Positions 41,828-50,976 of a stretch of DNA of 64,000 bases are shown here, piece by piece. The stretch's first letter is position 1. Every line of letters begins with the position of its first letter. This stretch comes from Tianweitania aestuarii (GTDB lineage Bacteria > Pseudomonadota > Alphaproteobacteria > Rhizobiales > Rhizobiaceae), in contig NZ_JAFMNX010000001.1 in NCBI RefSeq assembly GCF_018457165.1, positions 1,178,001-1,242,000 of the forward strand, written 5' to 3'. A model generated the notes under the pieces. The model searched no databases. It saw nothing but the letters and a program-made list of their open reading frames with translations, and was not told the DNA's origin. The translations under genes were made by a program, and so were the position numbers.

Positions 41828-43095
41828 GCCCGCCTCGGCATCTCCAACACCTTCGCCTCTATGCCTGTCATCTGCCGGTAGACCTCGCCAGCCACCTTGT
41901 TCGCAGCCGCCACAAGCACGCTATCCAGCCGATGGACATACTTGCTGGTGATCGTGCCGCCGGCATGGCCGAGCATAGCGCCGATGGTGCTGTCGGAATA
42001 ATCGAGATCAGCCGCGACTGATGCGAAGCTGTGGCGCAGCGTGTGCGCCGTGACACCTTCCAGATGCGCTCGCTTCATGATCCGCTCTATGCCCTTCTGA
42101 ATCGCGCCGAACGGTTTGCTTGGATCTCTGGAGCCCGGCAGTACGTAAACGGCGTCCTGGGCACGCGTGAGGCCGTCCAGCACGTTCACGGCGTCTGTCG
42201 GCAGCGGGCGGGTTGATGCGCCGGTCTTCGTGTCTCCTAGGCGCAGGACGTTGCCGTCGCGATCTACTTCCGACCATTTCAGCGAGGCTATTTCGCCCCT
42301 GCGGCAGCCCGTGAACGCAAGGAGCCATATCGCGGCTCTCACCTGCCACGGCTCATCATCGGAGGCTTCCAGCGCCTTCCCAAGCGCCTTGTATTCGTCA
42401 GCTGTCAAACGGCGGTCGCGTGAGCCGTCGGCGGGACGGGCGACGCCATGAACCGGGTTGGTAGGGATCACGCCTTCGGATACCGCATAGGTCAGGATGC
42501 CGCCGAGCAAGCCGGCTGTGCGCGTGGCTGTGCCGGCGCCGCCCTCGACCACGGACTTGCCGCGGAGCCGGCCGGTCTTCTCGACCTTTGCTGTCTTGCC
42601 GCTGGCAACGTCCCGGATTAGCCGGGTGATGTCAGCACGCGTCAGATCAATCACAAGCTTCTTACCCAAGAGCGGCTTGATGTGGCGCTCGGCGCGGCCG
42701 CGATCGATATAGAGGGTGGACGCCTTCTTCGGCTTCCGGCCCTTGCCAAGGATCAGGCCAGCGTCGGCCGCCTTGAAGTAGTCGTCGATCAAGTCTGCCA
42801 CCGTGAGCGAGGATCGGCGCGTGCGGCGCTCGAGGAGCGGATCCTGCTTCTGCAGCACGATGCCGCCGAGCGTCTGGATCGCCAGCTTGCGCGCCTCATC
42901 GGTCGTGATCGCGCCATGCTTGCCGATCGTCATGCGCCGCCGTGCTCCGTCGGCAGTGCGGTAGTCGACCATGTAGGTCTTCGAGCCGCCTGGATTGATG
43001 GAGACACCGAAGCCTTTTTGCTCGGAACACCAGACGGTGTATTGCCGGTCTTGTGGCTGGCTCTTGTCAACGATGGTCTTGGTGAGTTTTGGCAT
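41824..43095 (-). CDS. int: Tyrosine recombinase (element B integrase)
   Basis: The product has 423 residues. The N-terminal DUF4102-type arm-binding domain (KGFGVSINPGGSKTYMVDYR) is followed by a core-binding domain (about 95-215) and a catalytic domain with Arg265/266 in TGCRRGE, His351 and Arg354 in HTLRHS, His377 in LGHAGG, and Tyr386 in TSKYVH. All catalytic residues are present. It would recombine the 48-bp tRNA-Arg repeats. It starts 160 bp from attR, at the end opposite to the tRNA. Confidence 0.95.
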   Translation of the reverse strand: MPKLTKTIVDKSQPQDRQYTVWCSEQKGFGVSINPGGSKTYMVDYRTADGARRRMTIGKHGAITTDEARKLAIQTLGGIVLQKQDPLLERRTRRSSLTVADLIDDYFKAADAGLILGKGRKPKKASTLYIDRGRAERHIKPLLGKKLVIDLTRADITRLIRDVASGKTAKVEKTGRLRGKSVVEGGAGTATRTAGLLGGILTYAVSEGVIPTNPVHGVARPADGSRDRRLTADEYKALGKALEASDDEPWQVRAAIWLLAFTGCRRGEIASLKWSEVDRDGNVLRLGDTKTGASTRPLPTDAVNVLDGLTRAQDAVYVLPGSRDPSKPFGAIQKGIERIMKRAHLEGVTAHTLRHSFASVAADLDYSDSTIGAMLGHAGGTITSKYVHRLDSVLVAAANKVAGEVYRQMTGIEAKVLEMPRRA

Positions 43096-43107
43096 GCGGT
43101 GGGTTCC

Positions 43108-43127
43108 TACTCACCAAATACTCACCA
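43108..43127 (+). repeat. Paired 9-bp repeats, candidate integrase arm sites (right end)
   Basis: TACTCACCA occurs at 43108-43116 and 43119-43127, 11 bp apart, just upstream of the integrase start. The left end carries the same pair with one changed base. An inverted near copy (TGGTGAGT, 43080-43087) lies in the integrase start region. Confidence 0.6.
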
Positions 43128-43254
43128 CGAAATCGGAAACGTGAGAAGATGCCGGAAACCGCCAGGAATGAAGATAAACGGCTAACCCTATGATGTGGCT
43201 GACTTTAGAAAAGCGTGGAAAGTTTGCGCCCTTCTGCGAAAGCCGCTTGGGTTC

Positions 43255-43302
43255 GCCCTCCGAAGGCAGAGGTCAGAGGTTCGAATCCTCTCGGGTGCGC
43301 CA
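43255..43302 (+). repeat. attR, 48-bp direct repeat
   Basis: It is identical to the last 48 bases of tRNA-Arg (32385-32432). The 5' half of the tRNA is missing here, so this copy is not a functional tRNA. Confidence 0.95.
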
Positions 43303-43501
43303 TCTCGCTGCAAGCGAAGTTGGCTTTCTCAGGGTCACACAAATCTTCGAACAATGAGAGCCATTCATCGGCGCTCTTGCTTGTCTGTGCATTTTTCGAC
43401 GGATCTCGAATCGTGGATGGCCGGCGCTCGGCGGCGCAGCCGCGTCAGCCCACAAGTCGCGAGCTTCGTGTTCCTGATCCAAAGCGACTGCATGCAAAAC
43501 A

Positions 43502-43532
43502 TTGGCCCTTCACTGTCGTGTTGAAGGGCCAA
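43502..43532 (-). terminator. Strong hairpin downstream of paoC
   Basis: TTGGCCCTTCA and TGAAGGGCCAA form a perfect 11-bp stem with a 9-base loop, 61 bp after the paoC stop. On the minus strand TGTTTTG follows. It is a likely terminator for the aldehyde oxidoreductase operon. The remaining 43303-43592 sequence holds no convincing gene. Confidence 0.7.
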
Positions 43533-43592
43533 CGTTGCCTTTACGCGCAGGAGCCTGGAAGCAAACGTCCTCCATTATCCTGGATCAGTGCT

Positions 43593-45839
43593 CTACGCCG
43601 GGAGAATGCCCGGCAGGAACTTGTCCAGTGTGATCGGATACTCGCGAACCCGAACGCCTGTTGCATTGTAGAGGGCATTCGCGACGGCGGCGCCGACGCC
43701 GCAGAGGCCGAGCTCGCCGACGCCCTTTGCCTTCATCGGCGACGAGTTCGGGTCGGTCTCGTCGAGGAAGATCACTTCCTGATGCGGAATGTCGGCATGT
43801 ACCGGAACTTCATAGCCGGCAAGGTCGTGGTTGACGAAGAAGCCGTGGCGCTTGTCGACGGCGAGTTCTTCCATCAACGCTCCGCCGACACCCATCGTCA
43901 TGGCGCCGATCACCTGAGAGCGTGCCGTAATCGGATTGAGGATGCGGCCGGCAGCGCATATCGCCAACATACGACGGATGCGTGTTTCACCCGTGAAGCG
44001 ATCGACACCCACCTCAACAAAATGCGCGCCAAAGGTGGATTGCTGCTTCTCCTTGCCGAGATCGCCAAACTCGATCTTGTCTTCAACAACGATCTCACCG
44101 TCCTTCGCAGCGTCCTTGAGAGCCAGGCTGCGATTGCCGCTGCTCACCTGCTGATCGGCGAATTTGGCATCGCTCGCATTGAAGCCGAGCTTCTGGGCGA
44201 CGGCCTCGCGCAGCTTGACGCAAGCTGCGTAAACGCCGGCCGTTGACGAGTTGGCGCCGAACTGACCGCCTGAACCCGACGAAACCGGATAGGTGGAGTC
44301 GGCAAGGCGCACCGAGACCATCTCCAACGGCACGCCCATCATTTCAGCGGCGGTCTGGGCAATGATCGTGTAGGAACCCGTGCCGATATCGGTCATGTCG
44401 GTTTCAATGGTCACCAGGCCGTCAGCGCCCAGAATGGCACGGGCACCGGAGTCCATCACCAGATTGTTGCGGAAGGCTGCTGCCACACCGAAGCCGACGA
44501 GCCAGCGTCCGTCGCGGACCAGACCGGGCTTGGCATTCCGCTTGTTCCAGCCGAACCGTTCGGCGCCTTGGTGCAGGCATTCCACCAGCTGTCGCTGCGA
44601 GAAGGGCAGCGCCTTGCTGCCACCTTCATCACGCTTCGCCTGTGAATCGTCGTCCGACGTCTGCTGCTCTGGCGTGTCCGGCACCACCTGCGTGTCGTTC
44701 ATCACGCGGAACTCCACAGGGTCGAGCTTCAGCTGCTCGGCCATCTCGTCCATCGCGATTTCAAGCGCCATCAGTCCCGGCGCTTCACCGGGTGCACGCA
44801 TGGCGTTGCCTTCGGGCAGATTGAGCACGGCAAGGCGTGTGCGCGTCATGCGATCGGCACCGGCATACAGAAAGCGCGTCTGCTGTACGGCGGTCTCGGG
44901 CTGACCATCCTCGAGATCGCCGGACCAGCCTTCGTGGCCAATCGCGGTGATCTTGCCGTCTTCGCCTGCTCCGATGCGAATGCGCTGGATGGTCGCTGGC
45001 CGGTGTGTCGTGTTGTTGGGAATAAGAGGGCGCTGAAGCGCGACCTTCACAGGGCGGTTCACAGCTCTGGAACCCAGTGCTGCAAGAAGCGCATCTGTGC
45101 GCAAGAACAGCTTGCCACCAAATCCGCCGCCAACGAACGGCGACATCAACTGGATCTTGTCGCGCTCGATTTTGAGCGTCTTGGCGAGATCGTTCGTGCC
45201 CCAGTTGATCATCTGGTTAGAATGCCAGATCTTGAGCTTGTCTCCCTCCCATGTGGCAACCGAAGCATGCGGTTCCATCATCGAATGGGACTGGTCGGGC
45301 GTATGGTAGGTCTGATCGAACTTGACCGCCGCGCTGTCGAAGCCGGCTTCAAAGTCGCCAACGTCAGAATCCGGTTCACCGCTTTCGGGCTTAGTTGCCT
45401 CGCTCTTGGCGACTTCCAGGTCAAAGGAGCCCTTTTCCTCGGCATAATCGACGCGCACGAGGTTGGCCGCTGCGCGAGCCTGTTCGAAGCTTTCGGCGAT
45501 CACCAGAGCGATCGCCTGATGGTAATGCTGGATTTCCGGTCCGCCGAGGAGCTTGGCGGTGTTCATGTCGCCTTTGCCCAGGTCGCCTGCATTTTCGGCG
45601 GTGACGATGTCGATCACACCGGGTGCTTTGCGTGCCTCGTCCAGATCCATCGAGTTGATCCGGCCCTTCGCAATCGCAGCGCCCACGACATAGCCATAGG
45701 TCTGGTTTGGAAGGTTGTTTTCATACGCGTAGTGCGCCTGGCCGGTGACCTTGAGAGGTCCCTCGATGCGGTGATGTGGCTGGCCAACGACCTTGAGCTG
45801 ATCGATCGGATTGGTGGTGGCTGGTGTATCGAACTTCAT
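43593..45839 (-). CDS. paoC: Aldehyde oxidoreductase, molybdenum-binding subunit (PaoC-like)
   Basis: The product has 748 residues of the xanthine oxidase family. PHHRIEGPLKVTGQAHYAYE opens the first domain, FVGGGFGGKLF is the cofactor loop, RAPGEAPGLMALEIAMDEMAE follows, and GVGELGLCG near residue 709 carries the catalytic Glu. The enzyme oxidises aldehydes to acids in the periplasm using a molybdenum cofactor. It lies two bases after paoB. There is no paoD-type maturation gene beyond it; the neighbouring sequence is the element B attR. Confidence 0.9.
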   Translation of the reverse strand: MKFDTPATTNPIDQLKVVGQPHHRIEGPLKVTGQAHYAYENNLPNQTYGYVVGAAIAKGRINSMDLDEARKAPGVIDIVTAENAGDLGKGDMNTAKLLGGPEIQHYHQAIALVIAESFEQARAAANLVRVDYAEEKGSFDLEVAKSEATKPESGEPDSDVGDFEAGFDSAAVKFDQTYHTPDQSHSMMEPHASVATWEGDKLKIWHSNQMINWGTNDLAKTLKIERDKIQLMSPFVGGGFGGKLFLRTDALLAALGSRAVNRPVKVALQRPLIPNNTTHRPATIQRIRIGAGEDGKITAIGHEGWSGDLEDGQPETAVQQTRFLYAGADRMTRTRLAVLNLPEGNAMRAPGEAPGLMALEIAMDEMAEQLKLDPVEFRVMNDTQVVPDTPEQQTSDDDSQAKRDEGGSKALPFSQRQLVECLHQGAERFGWNKRNAKPGLVRDGRWLVGFGVAAAFRNNLVMDSGARAILGADGLVTIETDMTDIGTGSYTIIAQTAAEMMGVPLEMVSVRLADSTYPVSSGSGGQFGANSSTAGVYAACVKLREAVAQKLGFNASDAKFADQQVSSGNRSLALKDAAKDGEIVVEDKIEFGDLGKEKQQSTFGAHFVEVGVDRFTGETRIRRMLAICAAGRILNPITARSQVIGAMTMGVGGALMEELAVDKRHGFFVNHDLAGYEVPVHADIPHQEVIFLDETDPNSSPMKAKGVGELGLCGVGAAVANALYNATGVRVREYPITLDKFLPGILPA

Positions 45840-45842
45840 GGC

Positions 45843-46793
45843 TCAGGCCCTCGCTTCATCCAGCACGGCGGCTATCGTGCGCTCGGTGAGCAAAATCTTG
45901 AATTCGTTGTCATCTGTCGGGCGCGCATCGGCAAACAAACGGTTTGCAACGGCTTGAGCGCCCTGCGGCAGTTCGGCTTCGGCTTCTTCCATGCGCCATG
46001 GCTTGTGCGCGACACCGCCAACCGCGATGCGGCCGGTGCCATCCGGCTGAATGACGCCGGCAACGGAAACAAGCGCGAAGGCGTAAGACGCACGGTCGCG
46101 AACTTTGCGGTAGATATGCTTGCCGCCGACCGGGGCAGGGAGCGTCACGGCCGTGATCAGTTCGCCATGCTCCAGCGCGGTTTCCACCTGGGGCGTGTCG
46201 CCGGGAAGGCGGTGGAAGTCGGCGATGGCAATCGAGCGGGTTTCACCATCAGGCTTCACGGTCTCGACGGTTGCATCCAGCGCCCGCAAGGCGACGTTCA
46301 TGTCGCTTGGGTTTGTCGCAATGCAGGCATCGCTGACACCCACTACGCCGAGCTGACGGGTAAAGCCGCCAATGGCGGAGCAACCTGAACCAGGCTGGCG
46401 CTTGTTGCAGGCCATGTTGGTGTCATAGAAATACGGGCAGCGCGTGCGCTGAAGCAGGTTGCCGGCGGTGGTTGCCTTGTTGCGCAGCTGGCCGGACGCG
46501 CCAGCCAAGAGCGCACGGGACAAGACACCAAAATCGCGCCGAACCGTCTGATGAGACGCCAGATCGGTATTGCGCACCAGTGCACCGATCCGAAGGCCGC
46601 CGTCATCAGTTTCCTCGATGCGGTCGAGCTTTAACTTGTTGACGTCGATCAGATGCGTCGGCACCTCGATCTCGAGCTTCATCAGATCGAGAAGGTTGGT
46701 GCCGCCAGCGATGAACTTGGCGTTTTCGTTATTTGCAGCAGCGGCTGCAGCCTTAGCCGGCGTTTCGGCGCGCTCGAATGTGAAGCTCTTCAT
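45843..46793 (-). CDS. paoB: Aldehyde oxidoreductase, FAD-binding subunit with 4Fe-4S cluster (PaoB-like)
   Basis: The product has 316 residues. The FAD loop [16 protein letters not shown] is near 25-40. Four Cys at 119, 129, 138 and 157 ([28 protein letters not shown]) match the extra 4Fe-4S cluster that distinguishes PaoB from ordinary xanthine dehydrogenase FAD subunits. It passes electrons from the molybdenum site. It overlaps the paoA stop by four bases. Confidence 0.9.
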   Translation of the reverse strand: MKSFTFERAETPAKAAAAAANNENAKFIAGGTNLLDLMKLEIEVPTHLIDVNKLKLDRIEETDDGGLRIGALVRNTDLASHQTVRRDFGVLSRALLAGASGQLRNKATTAGNLLQRTRCPYFYDTNMACNKRQPGSGCSAIGGFTRQLGVVGVSDACIATNPSDMNVALRALDATVETVKPDGETRSIAIADFHRLPGDTPQVETALEHGELITAVTLPAPVGGKHIYRKVRDRASYAFALVSVAGVIQPDGTGRIAVGGVAHKPWRMEEAEAELPQGAQAVANRLFADARPTDDNEFKILLTERTIAAVLDEARA

Positions 46794-47437
46794 GCCGGCC
46801 TCCCAGCCACATCGGTCATGGCTTCCACAATGTTTGAGTAAGCACCGCAGCGGCAGATATTGCCGCTCATCCGCTCGCGAATCTCAAGTTCCGAGGCCTG
46901 AGGATCGGCCGTGATGTCACCCGTCACATGGCTTGGAACGCCAGCCTTGATCTCATCGAGAACAGCCACTGCCGAACAAATCTGACCCGGCGTGCAATAG
47001 CCGCACTGATAGCCGTCATGCTCAAGAAACGCCGACTGCATCGGGTGAAGGTTCTCCGGTGTTCCGAGCCCTTCGATCGTGGTGATCTCATCGCCTTCGT
47101 GCATCCATGCAAGCGAAAGGCAGGAGTTGATGCGCTTGCCATCCACCAGAACCGTGCACGCGCCGCATTGACCGTGGTCGCAGCCCTTCTTGGTCCCGGT
47201 CAGTTGCAGTTGCTCGCGCAAGGCATCGAGCAGTGTGGTGCGGTTATCCAGTTCAAGCGAAACCGGCTTTCCGTTGACGGTAAACGACACATCATTGCGC
47301 ATAGGAGCGTCGACTTTCTGCGTTTGGGCGTGGGCGGAGTTCGTGACAGCGGCCAGGCTGACGGAAGCCGCCGTTCCCACCATCAGGTCGCGTCTGTTCA
47401 ATTCCAGCTTTCCGGGAGATTGCATCGGTATCGGCAT
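46790..47437 (-). CDS. paoA: Aldehyde oxidoreductase, 2Fe-2S subunit with Tat signal (PaoA-like)
   Basis: The product has 215 residues. [18 protein letters not shown] near residue 14 is a twin-arginine signal, which would export the whole complex. The first 2Fe-2S cluster is in [23 protein letters not shown]. The second uses CGYCTPGQ and CRC. It is the first gene of the paoABC operon. A 383-bp gap separates it from the RND pump operon upstream. Confidence 0.92.
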   Translation of the reverse strand: MPIPMQSPGKLELNRRDLMVGTAASVSLAAVTNSAHAQTQKVDAPMRNDVSFTVNGKPVSLELDNRTTLLDALREQLQLTGTKKGCDHGQCGACTVLVDGKRINSCLSLAWMHEGDEITTIEGLGTPENLHPMQSAFLEHDGYQCGYCTPGQICSAVAVLDEIKAGVPSHVTGDITADPQASELEIRERMSGNICRCGAYSNIVEAMTDVAGRPA

Positions 47438-47820
47438 CCTCGTTTGGCTAAGCTAAAAGCTTTGGCTAATTCGAAAGCTCAGCTGACACGCATGCGCTGG
47501 CTTGTTCGGTAGAAGCAACAATAGGGCAGGGCGAGCCGATGATTACCCTTCCAGAGCGATAATTTCTGTGATCGCAGGTGATAAGTCCGTGACCTACCGG
47601 AATGTGCACCCGGCCGGCTGGGAAAGCTGTTGCCGGATAGGGCAGACCTGGCCGAAGTTCACGCGCTTGCACGATGCGGCTTGGCTGAGACCAGACAGAT
47701 GATCGATTGCGGGCAGCTGAAAGCCTTCTTCAGCGCAACAGACAGATTGCGCTGAAGAATGTCACGGTCGAAGCCCGCTGAATGTCGACAGCAGGCTTCG
47801 TGGTTGCCCGATGCGCCGAG
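47438..47820. other. Intergenic region with two long hairpins
   Basis: No convincing gene. The arms TTCTTCAGCGCAA (47726-47738) and TTGCGCTGAAGAA (47747-47759) form a perfect 13-bp stem. CGAAGCCCGCTG (47769-47780) and CAGCAGGCTTCG (47789-47800) form a second stem with one mismatch. They lie 20-95 bp after the RND gene stop and may end or stabilise that transcript. Neither is followed by a T-tract. Confidence 0.6.
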
Positions 47821-50800
47821 TTATTCGGCAGGCGACAGCGGGGCTGATGCCGGCACCTCTTCCTCCTTGGCGGCCGTCTTGCCCGGCATCAGTTTCATGA
47901 TGAAGACGAAGAACACCGGCACGAAGAAGATGGCGAGAACGGTGGCCGAGATCATGCCACCCAGTACGCCGGTGCCGATCGCGTTCTGGCTTGCGGCACT
48001 GGCGCCCGTCGCGATGGCCAGGGGCACAACGCCGAGCGTGAAGGCCAGCGAGGTCATCAGGATCGGACGGAAACGCAGTTTGCACGCCTCGATCGTCGCC
48101 TCCAGCAGAGGCTTACCTTCTGCCCGCAAATCCTTCGCAAATTCGATGATGAGAATGGCGTTTTTGGCAGACAAACCGATGATGGTGATGAGGCCGACCT
48201 TGAAATACACGTCGTTCGACATGCCGGCAAACATCACCGCAAGCACCGATCCGATGACGCCGAGCGGAACAACCATCATCACCGAAAGCGGGATCGACCA
48301 GCTTTCATACAGGGCAGCCAGAAGCAGGAATACGAAGATCACCGTCAATCCGACCAGGAACGGCGCCTGCGACCCGGACTGGATCTCCTGCAACGACTGG
48401 CCGGTCCATTCATAGCCGAAGCCGTTCGGCAGTTCGCCGGCAAGCCGCTCCATCTCGGCGATGGCTGCGCCAGACGAATAGCCCGGTGCTGCGCTGCCGG
48501 CCAGGCGGATGGAAGGATAGCCGTTGTAGCCGACGACCTGCGCCGGACCCTTCGACCAGTCGGTTTTCGCGAATGCCGACAAGGGCACCATGCCGCCGTT
48601 GGAGTTGCGCACGTTCAGGTTCAGCAGGTCGTCCGTCTTCATGCGACGATCCTGCTGCGCCTGCACCGTCACGCGCTGCATGCGACCGGCATTCGGGAAG
48701 TCGTTGATGTAAACGGAACCGAGATTGGCGGAGATGGTCGCATTGATGTCTGCAAACGACACGCCGAACGTGTTCGCCTTTTCGCGATCCACGATCAGGT
48801 TGACCTGTGACGTGTCCGGCAGGCCTTCGATACGCAGACCAGCAAGCACCGGGCTTTCGCTGGCCGCTGCCATCAACTGCGCACCTGCGGCCGAAAGCGC
48901 ATCCTGACCCGCGCTTCCCCGGTCCTGCAATCGGAAGGTGAAGCCGTTGGAGGTTCCGAGGCCCTGGATTGCAGGCGGCGAAAGCGCGAAGGAAATCGCA
49001 TCCTTGAGCCCGGACAAAGATCCGTTGGCACGGGCTGCGATGGCGCTGGCGGAATCGTTCTCGCCGCGCTCCGACCAATCCTTCAGCGTAATGAAGGCAA
49101 GACCGGCATTGTCGCCTGTGCCCGAGAACGAGAAGCCGCGGATCAATGCGCTTTGATCAAGCGCCGGTTCCTTCTCGAAGATGTTGTAGATCTGACCCAG
49201 AACGGCATCGGTTCGATTGGCGCTCGCTTCCGGCGGCGCTTGAACGTCAACCAGAAGGAAGCCCTGGTCTTCGTTCGGAAGGAAGGCGGACGGAAGCTGC
49301 ATGAAGGCCCAGCCGAGGCCGGCGAGCAGGGCTAGATAGATGATCATCAAGCGGCCGGCCCGGTTGACGAGCCAACCCACCGATGACGAGTAGCCATTCG
49401 TCATCTTGTCGAAGCCGCGATTGAACCAGCCGAACGGGCCTTTCCTGCCATGCGCATGCCCTTGCGGGATGGGCTTCAGGAAGGTCGCGCACAAGGCTGG
49501 TGTCAGGGAAAGCGCAAGGAAGCCCGAGAACAGGATGGACACCACCATCGTCAGGCTGAACTGCTGGTAGATGATGCCGACTGCGCCGGGAAAAAAGGCC
49601 ATCGGAATGAACACGGCCGTGAGAACCATGGTGATGCCGATAATGGCGCCGGAGATCTGCGACATCGCCTTGCGGGTCGCTTCCTTCGGCGGCAAGCCTT
49701 CCTCGGCCATGATGCGCTCGACATTCTCAACCACGACGATGGCGTCATCGACAAGGATGCCGATCGCCAGCACCATGGCAAACATCGTCAGCACGTTGAT
49801 GGAAAAGCCGGTGGCATACATCACGGCACAGGTGCCCAGCAGCGCGACCGGAACCACCAGCGTCGGAATGACGGTGTAGCGGAACTTCTGCAGGAAAATG
49901 AACATCACGACGAAAACGAGCGCCATCGCTTCCAGAAGCGTGTGGAACACCTTTTCGATCGAGACGGCTACGAATGGCGACGTATCGTAGGGGATGGCGT
50001 ATTCCACGCCGGCCGGGAAGTACTCCTGGAGTTCCTCCATCTTCGCCTTTACCGCTTCCGATGTCGACATAGCGTTGGCGGTCGGCGCCAGCTGAATGCC
50101 GACACCGGCGCCGGGCTGTCCGTTGATCCGGGTGCCGAAATTGTAGGTCTCCGCGCCCACTTCGATGCGCGCCACATCCTTCAAGCGGACCGTCGATCCA
50201 TCGGGATTGGCGCGCAGGATGATTTCCCCGAACTCTTCCGGGTTCTTTAACTGGCCCGTCACGAGCACGGATGCGGAGATCTGCTGCTCGTCCGTGTTCG
50301 GCAGGGAGCCGATGCGACCGGCGGCAACCTGCGCGTTCTGAGCGCGCACGGCATTGTTGATGTCATCGGCCGTCAGGCTCAAACCGAGCATCTTGTCGGG
50401 ATCGATCCAGATCCGCATGGCGCGCTGCGAAGCAAAGACCTGCGCGCGGCCAACGCCTTCGATACGGCGAATCTCGCCCACCACATTGCGGTTGAGGTAA
50501 TCACCCAGGCCGATGACGTCAGTCTTTCCGTCGCCGGAAATCAGCGCGACCATCATCAAGAAGCCATTGCCGGCTTCCTGAACCTGGACGCCTTGATCCA
50601 CGACGGACTGCGGCAGACGTGCCTCGACGCGACGCACCGCGTTTTGAACATCCACCGAAGCCTGCGAAGACTCAGTGCCTGGCTGGAAGGTCGCGGTGAT
50701 CGAAACGCGACCGGACGTATCGGATGTGGATTCGAAGTAGAGCAGGCCTTCGACGCCGTTCAGCTCTTCTTCGATCGGGCGCGTGACGCTCTGATACACG

Positions 50801-50967
50801 TCCTCGGGTGCTGCGCCGGTATAAGACGCGTTGATAGAAATCTGCGGTGGAGCAACGTTGGGATACTGCGCGACCGGCAGCATCGGGATCGCCAACGCCC
50901 CGAGCAACATGATGAAGATAGCCACGACCCAAGCGAAAATGGGCCGGCCGATGAAGAACTGGGCCAT
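47821..50967 (-). CDS. RND multidrug efflux transporter (AcrB/MexB type)
   Basis: The product has 1048 residues, the usual AcrB length. The start MAQFFIGRPIFAWVVAIFIML forms membrane helix 1. Twelve helices with two large periplasmic loops follow. The proton relay Asp-Asp is in AIGILVDDAIVVVENVERIM. IIIGLSAKNAILIIEFA marks the second half. It pumps hydrophobic compounds out, with the adaptor encoded 9 bp upstream. No outer-membrane channel gene is adjacent. Confidence 0.95.
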   Translation of the reverse strand: MAQFFIGRPIFAWVVAIFIMLLGALAIPMLPVAQYPNVAPPQISINASYTGAAPEDVYQSVTRPIEEELNGVEGLLYFESTSDTSGRVSITATFQPGTESSQASVDVQNAVRRVEARLPQSVVDQGVQVQEAGNGFLMMVALISGDGKTDVIGLGDYLNRNVVGEIRRIEGVGRAQVFASQRAMRIWIDPDKMLGLSLTADDINNAVRAQNAQVAAGRIGSLPNTDEQQISASVLVTGQLKNPEEFGEIILRANPDGSTVRLKDVARIEVGAETYNFGTRINGQPGAGVGIQLAPTANAMSTSEAVKAKMEELQEYFPAGVEYAIPYDTSPFVAVSIEKVFHTLLEAMALVFVVMFIFLQKFRYTVIPTLVVPVALLGTCAVMYATGFSINVLTMFAMVLAIGILVDDAIVVVENVERIMAEEGLPPKEATRKAMSQISGAIIGITMVLTAVFIPMAFFPGAVGIIYQQFSLTMVVSILFSGFLALSLTPALCATFLKPIPQGHAHGRKGPFGWFNRGFDKMTNGYSSSVGWLVNRAGRLMIIYLALLAGLGWAFMQLPSAFLPNEDQGFLLVDVQAPPEASANRTDAVLGQIYNIFEKEPALDQSALIRGFSFSGTGDNAGLAFITLKDWSERGENDSASAIAARANGSLSGLKDAISFALSPPAIQGLGTSNGFTFRLQDRGSAGQDALSAAGAQLMAAASESPVLAGLRIEGLPDTSQVNLIVDREKANTFGVSFADINATISANLGSVYINDFPNAGRMQRVTVQAQQDRRMKTDDLLNLNVRNSNGGMVPLSAFAKTDWSKGPAQVVGYNGYPSIRLAGSAAPGYSSGAAIAEMERLAGELPNGFGYEWTGQSLQEIQSGSQAPFLVGLTVIFVFLLLAALYESWSIPLSVMMVVPLGVIGSVLAVMFAGMSNDVYFKVGLITIIGLSAKNAILIIEFAKDLRAEGKPLLEATIEACKLRFRPILMTSLAFTLGVVPLAIATGASAASQNAIGTGVLGGMISATVLAIFFVPVFFVFIMKLMPGKTAAKEEEVPASAPLSPAE

Positions 50968-50976
50968 CGATTTTCC

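Noticed and set aside
49450-50250. A 266-codon rightward frame inside the RND pump gene
   Set aside because: Antisense shadow; composition is dominated by His, Arg, Asp and Gly with no recognisable domain.
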